A DNA stretch of 64,000 bases from Streptomyces sp. HmicA12 (lineage in GTDB: Bacteria; Actinomycetota; Actinomycetes; Streptomycetales; Streptomycetaceae), in NCBI RefSeq assembly GCF_000373565.1, contig NZ_KB891852.1:124001-188000 (forward strand), given 5' to 3'. Position 1 is the stretch's first letter, and every line of letters starts with the position of its first letter. The notes below the pieces were generated by a model. It saw nothing but the letters and a program-made list of their open reading frames with translations, made no database searches and was not told the origin of the DNA. Of the stretch, positions 1-8,488 are shown piece by piece. Both the position numbers and the translations under genes were made by a program.

Positions 1-257
1 GTGCCGCGCTGCTCACGGAGGCCGGGCGCACCGCGCTGTACGGCGCCGACGCCGACGGGCGCCTCCCGGCGGGCACCGCGTGGCCGACCGCGCGCACCCT
101 GCACCGTGACGGCCTGGTCGAGTACCGGGACGCCGACGGAACCGTGCAGACCGGCGACGGTGACGACGGCGTCCGCGGACCCCTGTACGCCCCGTACGTG
201 ACCGAGTTGGGCCGTCGCCTCACCTCCGGCTTCCCGCAGGCCCACAGAGCCGCCTGA
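1..257 (+). CDS. hypothetical protein, C-terminal part (5' end outside window)
   Basis: The reading frame starting at base 3 is open from the window edge to TGA at 255-257 and encodes the last 84 residues of a protein. It has high GC in third positions and ordinary composition, so it looks coding. I do not recognise a domain. It precedes two more small genes on the same strand with short gaps (83 and 93 bp), typical of the cargo operons of Streptomyces integrative elements. The function is unknown. Confidence 0.5.
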   Translation, partial: AALLTEAGRTALYGADADGRLPAGTAWPTARTLHRDGLVEYRDADGTVQTGDGDDGVRGPLYAPYVTELGRRLTSGFPQAHRAA

Positions 258-340
258 GCCCTTCCCCGGGGCCGCGCCGCCGCCCGCACGGCGCGGCCCC
301 CGTCCACCCCTGCACCACACCACACACCACGGAGCTACCC

Positions 341-631
341 ATGAAGATCATCCTGGTCATCGACGGCGCCGAGCTGCGCTTCGACCTGACCCCGCCGGAC
401 CTGCCGTTCGTCCCCGGCGCCACCGTCGAACTCCCCCTGGGCGACGGCGAGGAGCCCCTGACGGCCGAGGTCCGCAACATCGTGATCAGCTACCCCGCCT
501 CCCACATCGTTCTGGTCTCCACTCCGCGCCCCGGCACGCTGCTGAAGGACCTCCCGGCCCTCCTGGAGCGCAGCGAGTACATCAGCAACGTGACGCTGCG
601 CCTGCCGGGGTGGGACGAGGACGACCTGTAG
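341..631 (+). CDS. small hypothetical protein
   Basis: This 96-residue protein starts at ATG 341, preceded by GGAG at 331-334. It alternates hydrophobic and polar residues (MKIILVIDGAELRF at the start), suggesting a small all-beta or alpha/beta fold; there is no signal peptide or membrane segment. It ends with an acidic tail WDEDDL. It sits between two other small unknown genes in what appears to be an element operon. I do not recognise a family. Confidence 0.6.
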   Translation: MKIILVIDGAELRFDLTPPDLPFVPGATVELPLGDGEEPLTAEVRNIVISYPASHIVLVSTPRPGTLLKDLPALLERSEYISNVTLRLPGWDEDDL

Positions 632-724
632 CACCGCGCCGGGCGTCCAGCCCGCCCCGTTCCCCCGGGGTCGCACCGCCACCCGTGCGGCGCGCCCCTC
701 CACCATCCACCGACCGGAGACCCC

Positions 725-1303
725 GTGAAGAAGCCCCTGGACGTGAACGAAGCGCTCGCCCTCGTGCGCGAGCAAGTCGCCACCTGGACCGAGAGCATGG
801 ACGCCAGCATTGCGGGCCGTTACTCACAGACCCTGGGCTGGCAGATCGACCGCTCGGAGGAGCGCGAGAAGACGGCCGAGACGCTGGTGGCGGCCTGGAA
901 GGCCCTGGACGAGCACCTGACCCGCTCCCAGGGTCAGACCCGCCCCGAGGAATGGCGCGTCGCACCGCTCACCGACGAGCAGTACGCCAGCGCGTTCACC
1001 AAGTGGCCGGAGCTGAACCTGTTCGGCGAGCACTTCGTACGGCAGCTGACCCGCCACCACTCCATCCGGTACGTCCGTGACCTCGCACGCCGCGCGGAGA
1101 GCGGCACAACCACGCTGGCCGAGTTGGCGCACGCGGCGGTCGGCCCCGCGCTCCAGGCGGACGACGAGTGCACGTGCGTCATCAACTGCGCCGAGGACCC
1201 GCGGTCGGGGTGCAGCCTCTCCGGCCGTCGCCACGTCCACCCCCTGACCCAGGGCCAGTACGGGCCGTGCCCCGAGCACCCCGACGCCGAGGGCGACCTG
1301 TAG
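725..1303 (+). CDS. hypothetical protein with C-terminal Cys/His cluster
   Basis: The 192-residue product starts at GTG 725 with CGGAG a few bases upstream. Residues 1-140 are helical and charged. The C-terminal 50 residues hold four spaced cysteines (CTCVIN, CAED, GCSL) and later HVHP and CPEHP, so a small metal-binding site is possible. There are no membrane segments. It lies in the same operon-like run as its neighbours, 68 bp before the PAPS-reductase-like gene. The family is not recognised. Confidence 0.6.
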   Translation: MKKPLDVNEALALVREQVATWTESMDASIAGRYSQTLGWQIDRSEEREKTAETLVAAWKALDEHLTRSQGQTRPEEWRVAPLTDEQYASAFTKWPELNLFGEHFVRQLTRHHSIRYVRDLARRAESGTTTLAELAHAAVGPALQADDECTCVINCAEDPRSGCSLSGRRHVHPLTQGQYGPCPEHPDAEGDL

Positions 1304-1371
1304 CCCACATCCAGCCGGGGCGGCGGAGAGCGACCGCCGCCCCACCCGACCTGAACCGAAAGGCCCTGCAC

Positions 1372-2154
1372 GTGGTTGCCACGGCACAGACCCTCTTCGA
1401 GCTGCCCGCACCGGCCGATCCGGCGCCCGCCCCCGCCGAGCCTGCGGGGAAGCGGCCCACCGTCCTGTCGTACGGGCTGGGCGCGGACTCGACCGCGATC
1501 CTCCTCAAGTTCCTCGCCGACCCGGCCGCGTACGGTCTCGAGCCCGCCCTGTCGGACCTGATCGTCGTGCACTCGGTGACCGGCGACGAGTGGCCCGATT
1601 CCCTCTCGTACGTCGACCGCCTGGTGCTGCCGCTGCTCGCGGCCCGGAAGGTGCGCACGGTGCAGATCGCGCGCGGCGGCCGTCGGGACGCCGACGGGGT
1701 GGTGATCCTGGACGACTCCCGTACCCCGCACCGGATCTGGGCGTCGGGGCCGTGGCGGCTGTCAGTGGAGCTCCGCGCGGCCGGCACGGTGCTCCAGATG
1801 GCGAACGGGCGGCGCACGTGCTCAAGTCGGTTCAAGGGTTGGTGCCTTGACGCGTGGGCCGCGTACGAGTTCGGCACGGCCACGTTCCGGCGCGTGATCG
1901 GCTACCACGCGGGGGAGCGCCCCAGGGCGGCGAAGGACTCGGTGATCCAGGAGCGCATCAACCACGACGCCGGGCGCATCGTGTGCGAGCCGTACCACCC
2001 GCTGATCGACACCGACGGCATGGACCGGGCCGCGGTCGAGGCGTACGTCTTCGAGCAGCTCGGCGAGAAGATCCGCAAGAGCTACTGCGACGTCTTCTCT
2101 ATTGAATCTACGTGTTACACCTGTTTGTGTTGCGCATGGAAGGAAGCACGTTGA
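1372..2154 (+). pseudogene. PAPS-reductase/ATP-pyrophosphatase-like protein, C-terminally truncated
   Basis: GTG 1372 follows GAAAGG and opens a 260-residue frame. The N-terminus carries the PP-loop signature SYGLGADST of the phosphoadenosine-phosphosulfate reductase / N-type ATP-pyrophosphatase superfamily, followed by the usual alpha/beta segments and a central Cys (RRTCSSRFK). Members common in actinophages and integrative elements continue after KSYC into a Cys/Phe-rich region; here the frame changes character after about base 2095 and ends in an unrelated, lower-GC Cys-rich tail of about 18 residues. I read this as a rearrangement that replaced the true 3' end. The substrate is unknown. 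The stop overlaps the next start (TTGA at 2151-2154). Confidence 0.55.
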
Positions 2155-2945
2155 GCACGGAATGGCATGTGTGCTGGGTGACGAACGAGTCTCCGGTAAC
2201 AGTCAGTGACAGTCCGATCCTTCAGAGGTGGGCCGACCTCGTGGACCGTGAGGCCGCCTTGCGGATCGATCCGGGCGACTCGATCCTCGTTGACCCCAAC
2301 AGCCGGGTTGATCCACGGCTGACGCTGTACACGACGCGCTCGGCGTACGCGAGGCTCGCTGTCTCGACGCGGAAGAACTACGCCACCGACTTGTGCCTGT
2401 TCTTCAACTTCCTGTGGCAGCGGGGCAAGAACTGGGACGAGGTGACTGCCGAAGACCTGCTGGACTTCGAGGACTGGCGCCGGTGGTCGCCGCGGAATCC
2501 GCAGCGGATCGGTAGCTCGAAGTGGAACCGTGAGCTGGCGGCATTGCGGCGGCTGTACAAGTGGGCGGTGGGCAAGCGCTACATGGCCGTGAGCCCGGTG
2601 GTCGAGCGCGAGGTCATGGGCCGTCACGGGCAGATGATCAGTGTTCCCGCCGCTCGTGCGAAGGACGCCCGCGCCAGCAACGTGAAGTGGCTCACGCCGA
2701 GGGCGTATCGGATGTGGAGGGACGTCGGCCTGCGCGGCTACACGCCGGAAGGCCGCCGAGACCCGTCGTTCCGGGGCCGGAACGACGACCGCAACGCGGC
2801 CTACTCCGACGTGCTGTTCTCCTCCGGGATACGGCGCACGGAGGGCGGGTCGCTGCTGACCATTGAGGTGCCCGACCTGGCGGGCGTCCGATCAGCCCGG
2901 ACGATGAGCCTTGCTTCTCCAGGACGAGGATGGCTTTGGTGGTGA
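2151..2945 (+). pseudogene. tyrosine recombinase/integrase, 3'-truncated
   Basis: The start is likely TTG 2151 after GGAAGGA. The product has a SAM-like core-binding domain (residues about 55-150; TRKNYATDLCLFFNFL, NRELAALRRLYKWAV) and the beginning of a tyrosine recombinase catalytic domain, including the box I arginine in SSGIRRTEGGSLL. The frame then runs into the 3' end of a degenerate IS at about 2890 and stops at 2945, so the catalytic Lys/His-x-x-Arg/Tyr part is missing. It should be inactive. It probably once integrated the element of which the left part of this window is a relic. Confidence 0.7.
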
Positions 2946-3665
2946 CGCTTATCCGGTCGGGACTGATGCGGGACCTGCGGAAGATTTGCCAGGACTTCAG
3001 CCGGGACATGCCTAGTTCTACGGATGCACGGTCCAAGACAGGGCCCGGCTTTCGGTCCGTTCGGTGAGGGTGAGTTCACCACCTGGCGGGTGGCGCTTGG
3101 CGGTGGTGACCCGGTCGCCCGCGCTGATGAAGGCCATGTCGGCGAGGATCGGGACGCCCTGGCGTGTGCAGATATGAAGGATCTTGTGGATACGGGCGGC
3201 CGTCAGATCATGGGTCCGGCCCGGCAATGCCGAAGACGAGCGCGCCATCCAGGAGGATGAAGTCTGGGTCGTGCACGCGCAGCGAATTCAGCAGGCCCGG
3301 CGCCTGCTCGGCGCGTAGCCCGGTGACGTAGGTGTGGGCGGTGTCGACGGAAATCCCGAAGGCCGTAGCGGTCCGGGCGAGGTGGCGTGGCGGTGCAGAT
3401 GCACGAGTGCGGCCAGCGCACGTTGGTGCCGCGGTTGCACCGCCGGCCGCCTTCGCGGGGGACGATGAGCATGGTGACCCACTCGACCAAGGTGTGGGGT
3501 AGGTCAAGTGCGGCAGAATACAGAACCAACAGAGCTCCTGAGCTGCTAAGTCGAGACGTTCAACACCTCTCTCAACGGCACGGGAGCCCTGTCCGTTGGG
3601 TACCGCGGCCTCACACCGCCCCGTCACCCGCTCAGTGGCCACGCTGAAAAGGATCAACGACTCAC
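2905..3665 (-). mobile_element. degenerate IS5-family insertion sequence (transposase remnant)
   Basis: On the minus strand, pieces of a DDE_Tnp_4-type transposase are recognisable in several frames: [16 protein letters not shown] near 3470-3520, FGISVDTAHTYVTGL and DPDFILLDGA near 3240-3360, [10 protein letters not shown] near 3190-3220, and RLKSWQIFRRSRISP near 2950-3010. They line up in order with the intact transposase at 17,087-17,836. There are at least two frame breaks, and a deletion of about 40 codons between LLDGA and GRAHD removes part of the catalytic core. The copy is diverged, not recently duplicated, and cannot be functional. It interrupts the integrase gene. Confidence 0.75.
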
Positions 3666-4387
3666 TGGCGTGCTCTCGCCCTCCCCACCCCTTCGGTTGT
3701 GTCTGTTGCCCGAAGTCTGCCGCGCATCCGGACCAGCAGATGAATCATGAAATCCAAGGGGGTCGATACCGCGAGCTAGAAGCGCGACGCATTCAGGACA
3801 GCAAACGCTGGCACGAATCGACAGAATCAGTCCACGAACAACCCCTGCCAGAAAAATGGCTCGTGAAGTCGAGCGATTTCGCTTCAAGAGTGCCTTCGTC
3901 TCTGCGGCCTGCAGCTGAGTCTCTTTAAGTGCTGCAGCGCCTCTGGCCGTGAGTGCGATAAAAGAGACAGCAACGCGAGTGTCCAGGCTTGAGTGCGGCC
4001 GACCTCGCCACGGCGACTATCGCCGCATCCATGCTCCGAAGAAGCTCCTGACCTGGGGCGGGACGATGGACATCCCGCTAGAGATCTGTCAGCGCCTTCG
4101 GAGTTGGTCCCTCCGGGTGCTGCGCTCAGCAAGGGGAGGGACCAACTCCGAAGGCTGACCGCCCTGGTGCAGGGCTACGAGAAACACTCCGATGCGCCCC
4201 ATCACCAGCCGCTCAATCATCACCCTACGGGCACTCGGCGAGTCGACCTCGTCGAGTTGGAACCGCGGCCAGACCAGGGAAGACTCCCAGCCTCTGCTAT
4301 CCGTCATAGCGGACCGTCGGGAGCTGCGACGTTGGCGATGTAACCACGACCGCTCGAATCACCGGCACGTAGGTACTGGCATGCGCA
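3666..4387. other. non-coding stretch between IS remnant and amidinotransferase
   Basis: About 720 bases with no convincing gene on either strand; the open frames here have no ribosome-binding site and unnatural composition. The only clear structure is the long inverted repeat at 4094-4155, listed separately. The region probably consists of element debris. Confidence 0.5.
4094..4155. repeat. 21-bp perfect inverted repeat with nested inner stem
   Basis: Arm 4094-4114 begins GCCTTCGGAGTTGG and is the exact reverse complement of 4135-4155. The 20-base spacer itself contains a 5-bp stem (TGCTG 4118-4122 / CAGCA 4127-4131), so the RNA could fold as one long hairpin. There is no T-tract. It lies 230 bp beyond the stop codon of the amidinotransferase and could serve as a terminator, or be the relic of a small mobile element or a recombination site. 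Confidence 0.7.
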
Positions 4388-5533
4388 TCAGGCGGAGTAA
4401 TCCTCGAGCGTTCCTTCGCGGACCGTGTCAAGGGTGAAGCAGTGGAACCCACCGCCGAATAGGCGCCGATGCCGGTGCTGCACCGGGACGACCGTGAAGC
4501 CCTCATGCTCAAGTGTCTTGACGAGTTCCATGCAGTCTTGGTTGACCATTACGGTGTTCGGATCTACCGACAGGACATTGAGGTCGATGTACGGGCTGGT
4601 CAGCACAAGATCATCGCCGTCATACGTGGGGAAATGCCCGGTACCAGGCTCTGGCGGGACGATGAACTTCCACTTGTTGAAGGGTGCTGGCAGAAAGTCC
4701 CTGATTCCAGCGTGGCGCGCAAGGAAGGTGCCCGGCCTCAGCGCGAGCAGCATGCTGTCGATGTGGTTGTCGGCCATGCGACTCACGCGGTGTATGCGAT
4801 ACGAATCCCCAAGGTGCCGCTCGAGCCAGTCACATGCTGCAGCATGGTTGGCGTTCGCGATATTGATGATGAGATCTCGGCCGAGCCGCAGGCACTGGGC
4901 GCCATCCAACATCATTTCGTAACCGACGTCGTAGGGCGACGGGTGGGGGTCTTCGATCGGCTCGGTGGGACCACCCAATGTCGTTTCGGTATCGCGCGCA
5001 TACGAGAGATCGAACGAAGCATCCGTCAGCAGCGGACGGGGCATAGTGGTCCATTTGGCGCCGTGATCGTAGTAGTGCTGAAAAACCTGGGCCAGAAGCC
5101 GCGTCTCCAGGTACCTAGATCGAATCGCAGGCGGCGTCTCAATGATCTCATCACCCAGGACTAGCGTGTTATCCCGGATGTTCAGCGCAGGAACAGGGGC
5201 GGCACTCCAGCCGAAGCCGCTGATCGGCTCGGGGTTGGGCGCCAACGGCTTCGGACGGTGCACCGTGATGCCCAACTCTGAAAAGGTGCCAGCAAGAGCC
5301 TCAACGTCCTCGTGCAGCTCCTCGACGTATCGCTGCTTAATCTCCCAACTACGGCTCTTCACTGACGAGCCGCTTGCTTGCTGTAGGCGGGGATACGCCC
5401 AGTCGGACCGGAAAATGTTCTCGTGAAAAAAGAGATCAAACGAGAGCTCGCGGTCATGGGACGTGTAGTTCTCGGCGGACCCAACCACGATCTCTCGCAG
5501 CGGGGACCAGTCGTTATGGCTGTTGAGTTGCAT
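4388..5533 (-). CDS. amidinotransferase (glycine/inosamine-phosphate type)
   Basis: This 381-residue protein, close to the family's usual length, belongs to the arginine:glycine / scyllo-inosamine-phosphate amidinotransferase group, which moves the amidino group of arginine onto an amine to give a guanidino compound and ornithine. The catalytic triad is visible: Asp210 in MMLDGAQCLRLGRD, His257 in DNHIDSML, and nucleophile Cys365 in GGGFHCFTLD; the spacings match the family. ATG 5533 follows AGGAAAGG. It is transcribed away from the operon starting at 5961 and is part of the same low-GC island. In this context it probably makes a guanidino building block for the peptide pathway, as amidinotransferases do in guanidino-peptide antibiotics. 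The amine acceptor cannot be read from the sequence. Confidence 0.88.
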   Translation of the reverse strand: MQLNSHNDWSPLREIVVGSAENYTSHDRELSFDLFFHENIFRSDWAYPRLQQASGSSVKSRSWEIKQRYVEELHEDVEALAGTFSELGITVHRPKPLAPNPEPISGFGWSAAPVPALNIRDNTLVLGDEIIETPPAIRSRYLETRLLAQVFQHYYDHGAKWTTMPRPLLTDASFDLSYARDTETTLGGPTEPIEDPHPSPYDVGYEMMLDGAQCLRLGRDLIINIANANHAAACDWLERHLGDSYRIHRVSRMADNHIDSMLLALRPGTFLARHAGIRDFLPAPFNKWKFIVPPEPGTGHFPTYDGDDLVLTSPYIDLNVLSVDPNTVMVNQDCMELVKTLEHEGFTVVPVQHRHRRLFGGGFHCFTLDTVREGTLEDYSA

Positions 5534-5960
5534 GGAACATACCTTTCCTGCCCAAGGATCAGGAGCGCGGCATCACACGAAGCCAACCGCGGAACCGAGC
5601 CGGTGCGCCCGAAAAACGATGGACTCCACACACATTTAAGTATCCAGACGTTTCCGTCAACGCGAGCCGCGTTGGAACTGCGCAATACCCACCCATTGAA
5701 TCGGGGATGCGGGCGCACACTGCTCGAGCACGTAAGCATGAGAGCCGCAAGTCGCCCCGAGATCCGGAGTCTTGCTTGCCGATCATCACAGGTCAACCCC
5801 CCGGGCAGGGGCGCCATAACGCTTCTGTGACGACCTATAGCGCAAGCGAATACAAACTGCCGAAACCGGTCAAACATGTACGTATGATCCGAGTTCCCGG
5901 TCGATGCTTGACGCCTACAGCAAGCGCTATCTAGCTTTGTCGATCACTTGGGGGGAACGG
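5534..5960. other. divergent intergenic region of the biosynthetic island
   Basis: About 430 bases between the amidinotransferase and the forward operon. The forward promoter at 5908-5937 is clear. For the reverse gene only a weak TTGACC/TATTCG pair (5873-5847, 15-bp spacer) was found. No convincing ORF or operator repeat was seen in the remainder. Confidence 0.5.
5908..5937 (+). promoter_or_regulatory. predicted sigma-HrdB-type promoter of the peptide operon
   Basis: TTGACG at 5908-5913 and TAGCTT at 5932-5937 are separated by 18 bp, which matches the Streptomyces vegetative consensus (TTGAC, 18 bp, TAG/AnnT). Transcription would start near 5944, only about 17 bases before the GTG of the 30-codon ORF. 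Confidence 0.55.
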
Positions 5961-6053
5961 GTGGCTGTACACAGCAAGTACACCCAGCTGAAATTTACGA
6001 AGTCCTTGCAAGGCCCCCAGTTTCAGAATGGACTCGGTCGGGACGCACTGTGA
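5961..6053 (+). CDS. 30-residue ORF at the head of the operon
   Basis: GTG 5961 follows a GGGGGAA ribosome-binding site (5951-5957) and lies just downstream of the predicted promoter. It encodes 30 residues (MAVHSKYTQLKFTKSL... ending GLGRDAL) and stops at TGA 6051-6053. It is basic in the first half, with no signal or membrane segment. It could be a leader peptide controlling the operon, a second precursor peptide or a chance frame. The position and the Shine-Dalgarno sequence are the only support. Confidence 0.35.
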   Translation: MAVHSKYTQLKFTKSLQGPQFQNGLGRDAL

Positions 6054-6133
6054 GTGGGAGCGTCCTGGAGAGTTCCCAATCTCGCTATGCCTCAGTCGTC
6101 CTTTGGGTGGCTCAGGAAGTGGAGGGACGAGCG

Positions 6134-7084
6134 TTGGACCTGTATCCGAAGATCGAGCCCTATGCCGACGGAATGCTGGACGTCGGTGACGGACATGAGA
6201 TTTACTGGGAAACGAGCGGCAACCCAGAGGGATCGCCAGTTCTGACCCTGCATGGGGGACCCGGATCAGGCAGTGGCGCCGGCTTGCGAAGGATGTGGAA
6301 CCCGGAGCGGTACCGCATTATCCAGATGGATCAGCGAAACTGTGGACGAAGCACGCCGTCTGCGGCAGATCCAGCCGTCCGGATCACCCACAACACTACC
6401 CAGCATCTCGTTGCCGACATGGAACGGCTTCGCGAGCATCTCGGCGTAGAGCAGTGGGGATTGTGGGGTGGCTCGTGGGGAACAACGCTCGCGTTGATCT
6501 ATGCCCAAACACATCCTGAGCGTGTACGTTCTCTACTTCTCATGTACATGATGCTCGCGCGGAAGGGAGATTTGCGCTGGTTGTACCAGGAGATGGGGAG
6601 ATACTTCCCGGAAGAGTGGAACTCCTTCCGGGCGGGAGCTGGAAACGACACAAGCGGTGATCATAATCTCCTGACGGCCTATAACCGGCTCCTCAACGCT
6701 GAGCACAACGAGATCGTTCAGCGTGAAGCGGCCCGCAATTGGTGTGCCTGGGAAGACGTGATCTCAAGCCTGGACCCGGGTTGGAAGCCTTCGAAGCGAT
6801 ACACCGATCCAGATTTTGCCATGCAGTTCGCACGCATAGTTACACACTATTTCAGTAACGATGCATGGCTGGACGAGAATCAGATACTTCGAAATTCTGA
6901 TCGACTCAAAGGAATACCAGGGTTCATCTTGCACGGACGCGAGGATCGCGCTAATCCCTATGACATGGCCTGGTTGCTTGCAGAAGCATGGCCGGATGCT
7001 GAGCTGGTGACCATTTCTGGCGTTGGGCACAGTCACACGGACGACAGTACGGCCCTTATGTTCCGAGCGGCGAATCAGCTATGA
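6134..7084 (+). CDS. proline iminopeptidase-type alpha/beta hydrolase (peptidase S33)
   Basis: TTG 6134 is chosen because GGAGGG lies at 6121-6126 and the protein then begins MDLYPKIEPYADGMLDVGDG, the usual start of prolyl aminopeptidases, giving 316 residues, the family length. The oxyanion HGGPGSGSG motif and the nucleophile elbow GGSWGTTLAL are intact, as are the late Asp (HGREDRANPYD) and His (GVGHSHTD) of the Ser-Asp-His triad. The family removes N-terminal residues from short peptides. Inside a peptide-modification operon it may trim the Met-Thr end of the MTYDH product or release an acyl-peptide. The stop is 40 bases before the next start. Confidence 0.85.
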   Translation: MDLYPKIEPYADGMLDVGDGHEIYWETSGNPEGSPVLTLHGGPGSGSGAGLRRMWNPERYRIIQMDQRNCGRSTPSAADPAVRITHNTTQHLVADMERLREHLGVEQWGLWGGSWGTTLALIYAQTHPERVRSLLLMYMMLARKGDLRWLYQEMGRYFPEEWNSFRAGAGNDTSGDHNLLTAYNRLLNAEHNEIVQREAARNWCAWEDVISSLDPGWKPSKRYTDPDFAMQFARIVTHYFSNDAWLDENQILRNSDRLKGIPGFILHGREDRANPYDMAWLLAEAWPDAELVTISGVGHSHTDDSTALMFRAANQL

Positions 7085-7124
7085 CAAGACGCGGCAAGTA
7101 CGAGTCGCCCGGGAGGCAGGCGGC

Positions 7125-8435
7125 ATGAGGATCTTGATAGGAAACGACGCCGACCGCTCCATACGAGAACGCAAGGACACACGCAGCTCGGCACAGCGAA
7201 TCATCTGGTTCGCCGGTTCGCAGGACGTAGTGGTATTGCCTGCGCAGCCAGACCCAGACTACGTGCGTCACGTGACCGCTTTGACCGGAGCTGACGCCAA
7301 CACCATCCGGTTCTACGTACCACCTGGAGGTTCGCTCGACTCCAGCAGTCTTACTGACAAGAACTTTCTGCGTGACGTCAACGATGGCTTGGGTAACTGC
7401 ACGGAGGTGTTCGCCTTGTGGCCTTCACCGCATGTAGCTGCCTTTTCCAAAGCCTTGGGTCTCCGAGAAAATCTGGCAGGCGCGGCATTCATCGAGCAAG
7501 CTGGCGGCGCGCTAGCCAACTCGAAAGCCTACTTCCGAGCCTTTGCTGGAGGCGCTGGCGTTCCGATACCTGCAGGTACGGTCTGCCACTCCGTCTCTGA
7601 GGCACGCGAGGCCATGGTGAGTCTGTTGTCCAACTCAGACGCGGTGGTTGTCAAGCAGGCCCATAATGGTTCCGGCAACGGAAATCAACTCGTGCTGCGC
7701 AGCGAAGTGGAAGTCGGACAGGCGGGGGCGCGCCACCTCTACGCTCTGGACCATGGACCAGATGCGGTCGATAAGTACTGGGCTGAGCAGTGGAGTTGGG
7801 CATCAGTAAACGGACGCTTCCCAGTTGTGTTGGAGGAGTTCGTTCCTGAAGCAAAGTCCGTCTACTCGGAGTACCACGTCGACGATGGAGGCGTGACAGC
7901 AACAGGCAGCGGAATTCTCTCCTATGAGAATCGACAGCTTGCAGCACAGATTGTGCCGCTTCAGCCGGAGAATCTTGGCGCCAAATCGTTTCGAACGCTC
8001 ATCGATGAAGGTCGAAAACTTGCCGAGGTGTACCGGTCAATAGGTTACCGAGGATACCTTTCGGCCGACGCCTTGGTAGACCCCTCTGGGAAAGTGACAT
8101 TCACGGAAGCCAACTCACAAGTTTCCGGCTCACTGCATCTCTACTCGGTCATCGCTGACAAGATTATCCGCACCGTTGATAGCCCTCGGCGATACGTTGC
8201 GGAGTACGACATACCGGATTCATGGAACGTCGGCTGTGTGGACCAGTTCCTGAAGGCAATGGAAGAGTCCGGTGACCTCTACGACTCAGATTCCCGACTT
8301 GGTGTGATGCTGTCCGTTCCCTTCCTTCCTACCGGGCAGGGAAAAGGTGGGATGCTCTGCATCACCTACGACTCGGAACAGAACCGAGATGCGATGTACC
8401 ACCGCGTGCAGAGCCAGTTCAGTTCCGTTCAATAG
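7125..8435 (+). CDS. ATP-grasp peptide ligase, PGM1-like
   Basis: ATG 7125 follows GGGAGG and gives 436 residues. The layout matches the peptide ligase of pheganomycin biosynthesis (PGM1): a pre-ATP-grasp domain (about residues 22-130), an ATP-grasp core with ATP-binding Lys177 (AVVVKQ) and glycine loop NGSGNGNQ (181-188), adenine-contact VVLEEFV (234-240), metal ligands in FTEANSQVSG (326-335), and a C-terminal PGM1_C-like domain. PGM1 activates the carboxylate of a non-proteinogenic amino acid and couples it to the N-terminus of a ribosomal peptide. Sitting directly upstream of the MTYDH gene and opposite an amidinotransferase, this enzyme most likely acylates the peptide with a guanidino acid. 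The substrate is inferred only. Confidence 0.85.
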   Translation: MRILIGNDADRSIRERKDTRSSAQRIIWFAGSQDVVVLPAQPDPDYVRHVTALTGADANTIRFYVPPGGSLDSSSLTDKNFLRDVNDGLGNCTEVFALWPSPHVAAFSKALGLRENLAGAAFIEQAGGALANSKAYFRAFAGGAGVPIPAGTVCHSVSEAREAMVSLLSNSDAVVVKQAHNGSGNGNQLVLRSEVEVGQAGARHLYALDHGPDAVDKYWAEQWSWASVNGRFPVVLEEFVPEAKSVYSEYHVDDGGVTATGSGILSYENRQLAAQIVPLQPENLGAKSFRTLIDEGRKLAEVYRSIGYRGYLSADALVDPSGKVTFTEANSQVSGSLHLYSVIADKIIRTVDSPRRYVAEYDIPDSWNVGCVDQFLKAMEESGDLYDSDSRLGVMLSVPFLPTGQGKGGMLCITYDSEQNRDAMYHRVQSQFSSVQ

Positions 8436-8462
8436 ACCTACTTACACGAAAGGAGGGTAATC

Positions 8463-8480
8463 ATGACCTACGACCACTAA
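8463..8480 (+). CDS. five-residue precursor peptide MTYDH (biarylitide bytA-like)
   Basis: ATG-ACC-TAC-GAC-CAC-TAA at 8463-8480 encodes MTYDH. It has a near-perfect Shine-Dalgarno sequence, AAAGGAGGG at 8449-8457, with a 5-base spacer, stronger than that of any neighbour. It begins 27 bases after the ligase stop and is followed by a perfect hairpin. The peptide fits M-x-Y-x-H, the pattern of biarylitide precursors (for example MRYYH, MRYLH), whose Tyr and His are joined by a cytochrome P450; a P450 is encoded in the same operon at 10,185. Tyr-Asp-His would be the mature core, with Asp in the middle position where reported cores carry Tyr or an aliphatic residue. The alternative is a translated spacer or attenuation minigene. 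Confidence 0.72.
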   Translation: MTYDH

Positions 8481-8488
8481 ATATGTGC

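Noticed and set aside
3596-3928. 110-codon plus-strand frame after the IS remnant
   Set aside because: No ribosome-binding site, begins inside the IS end and has random composition.
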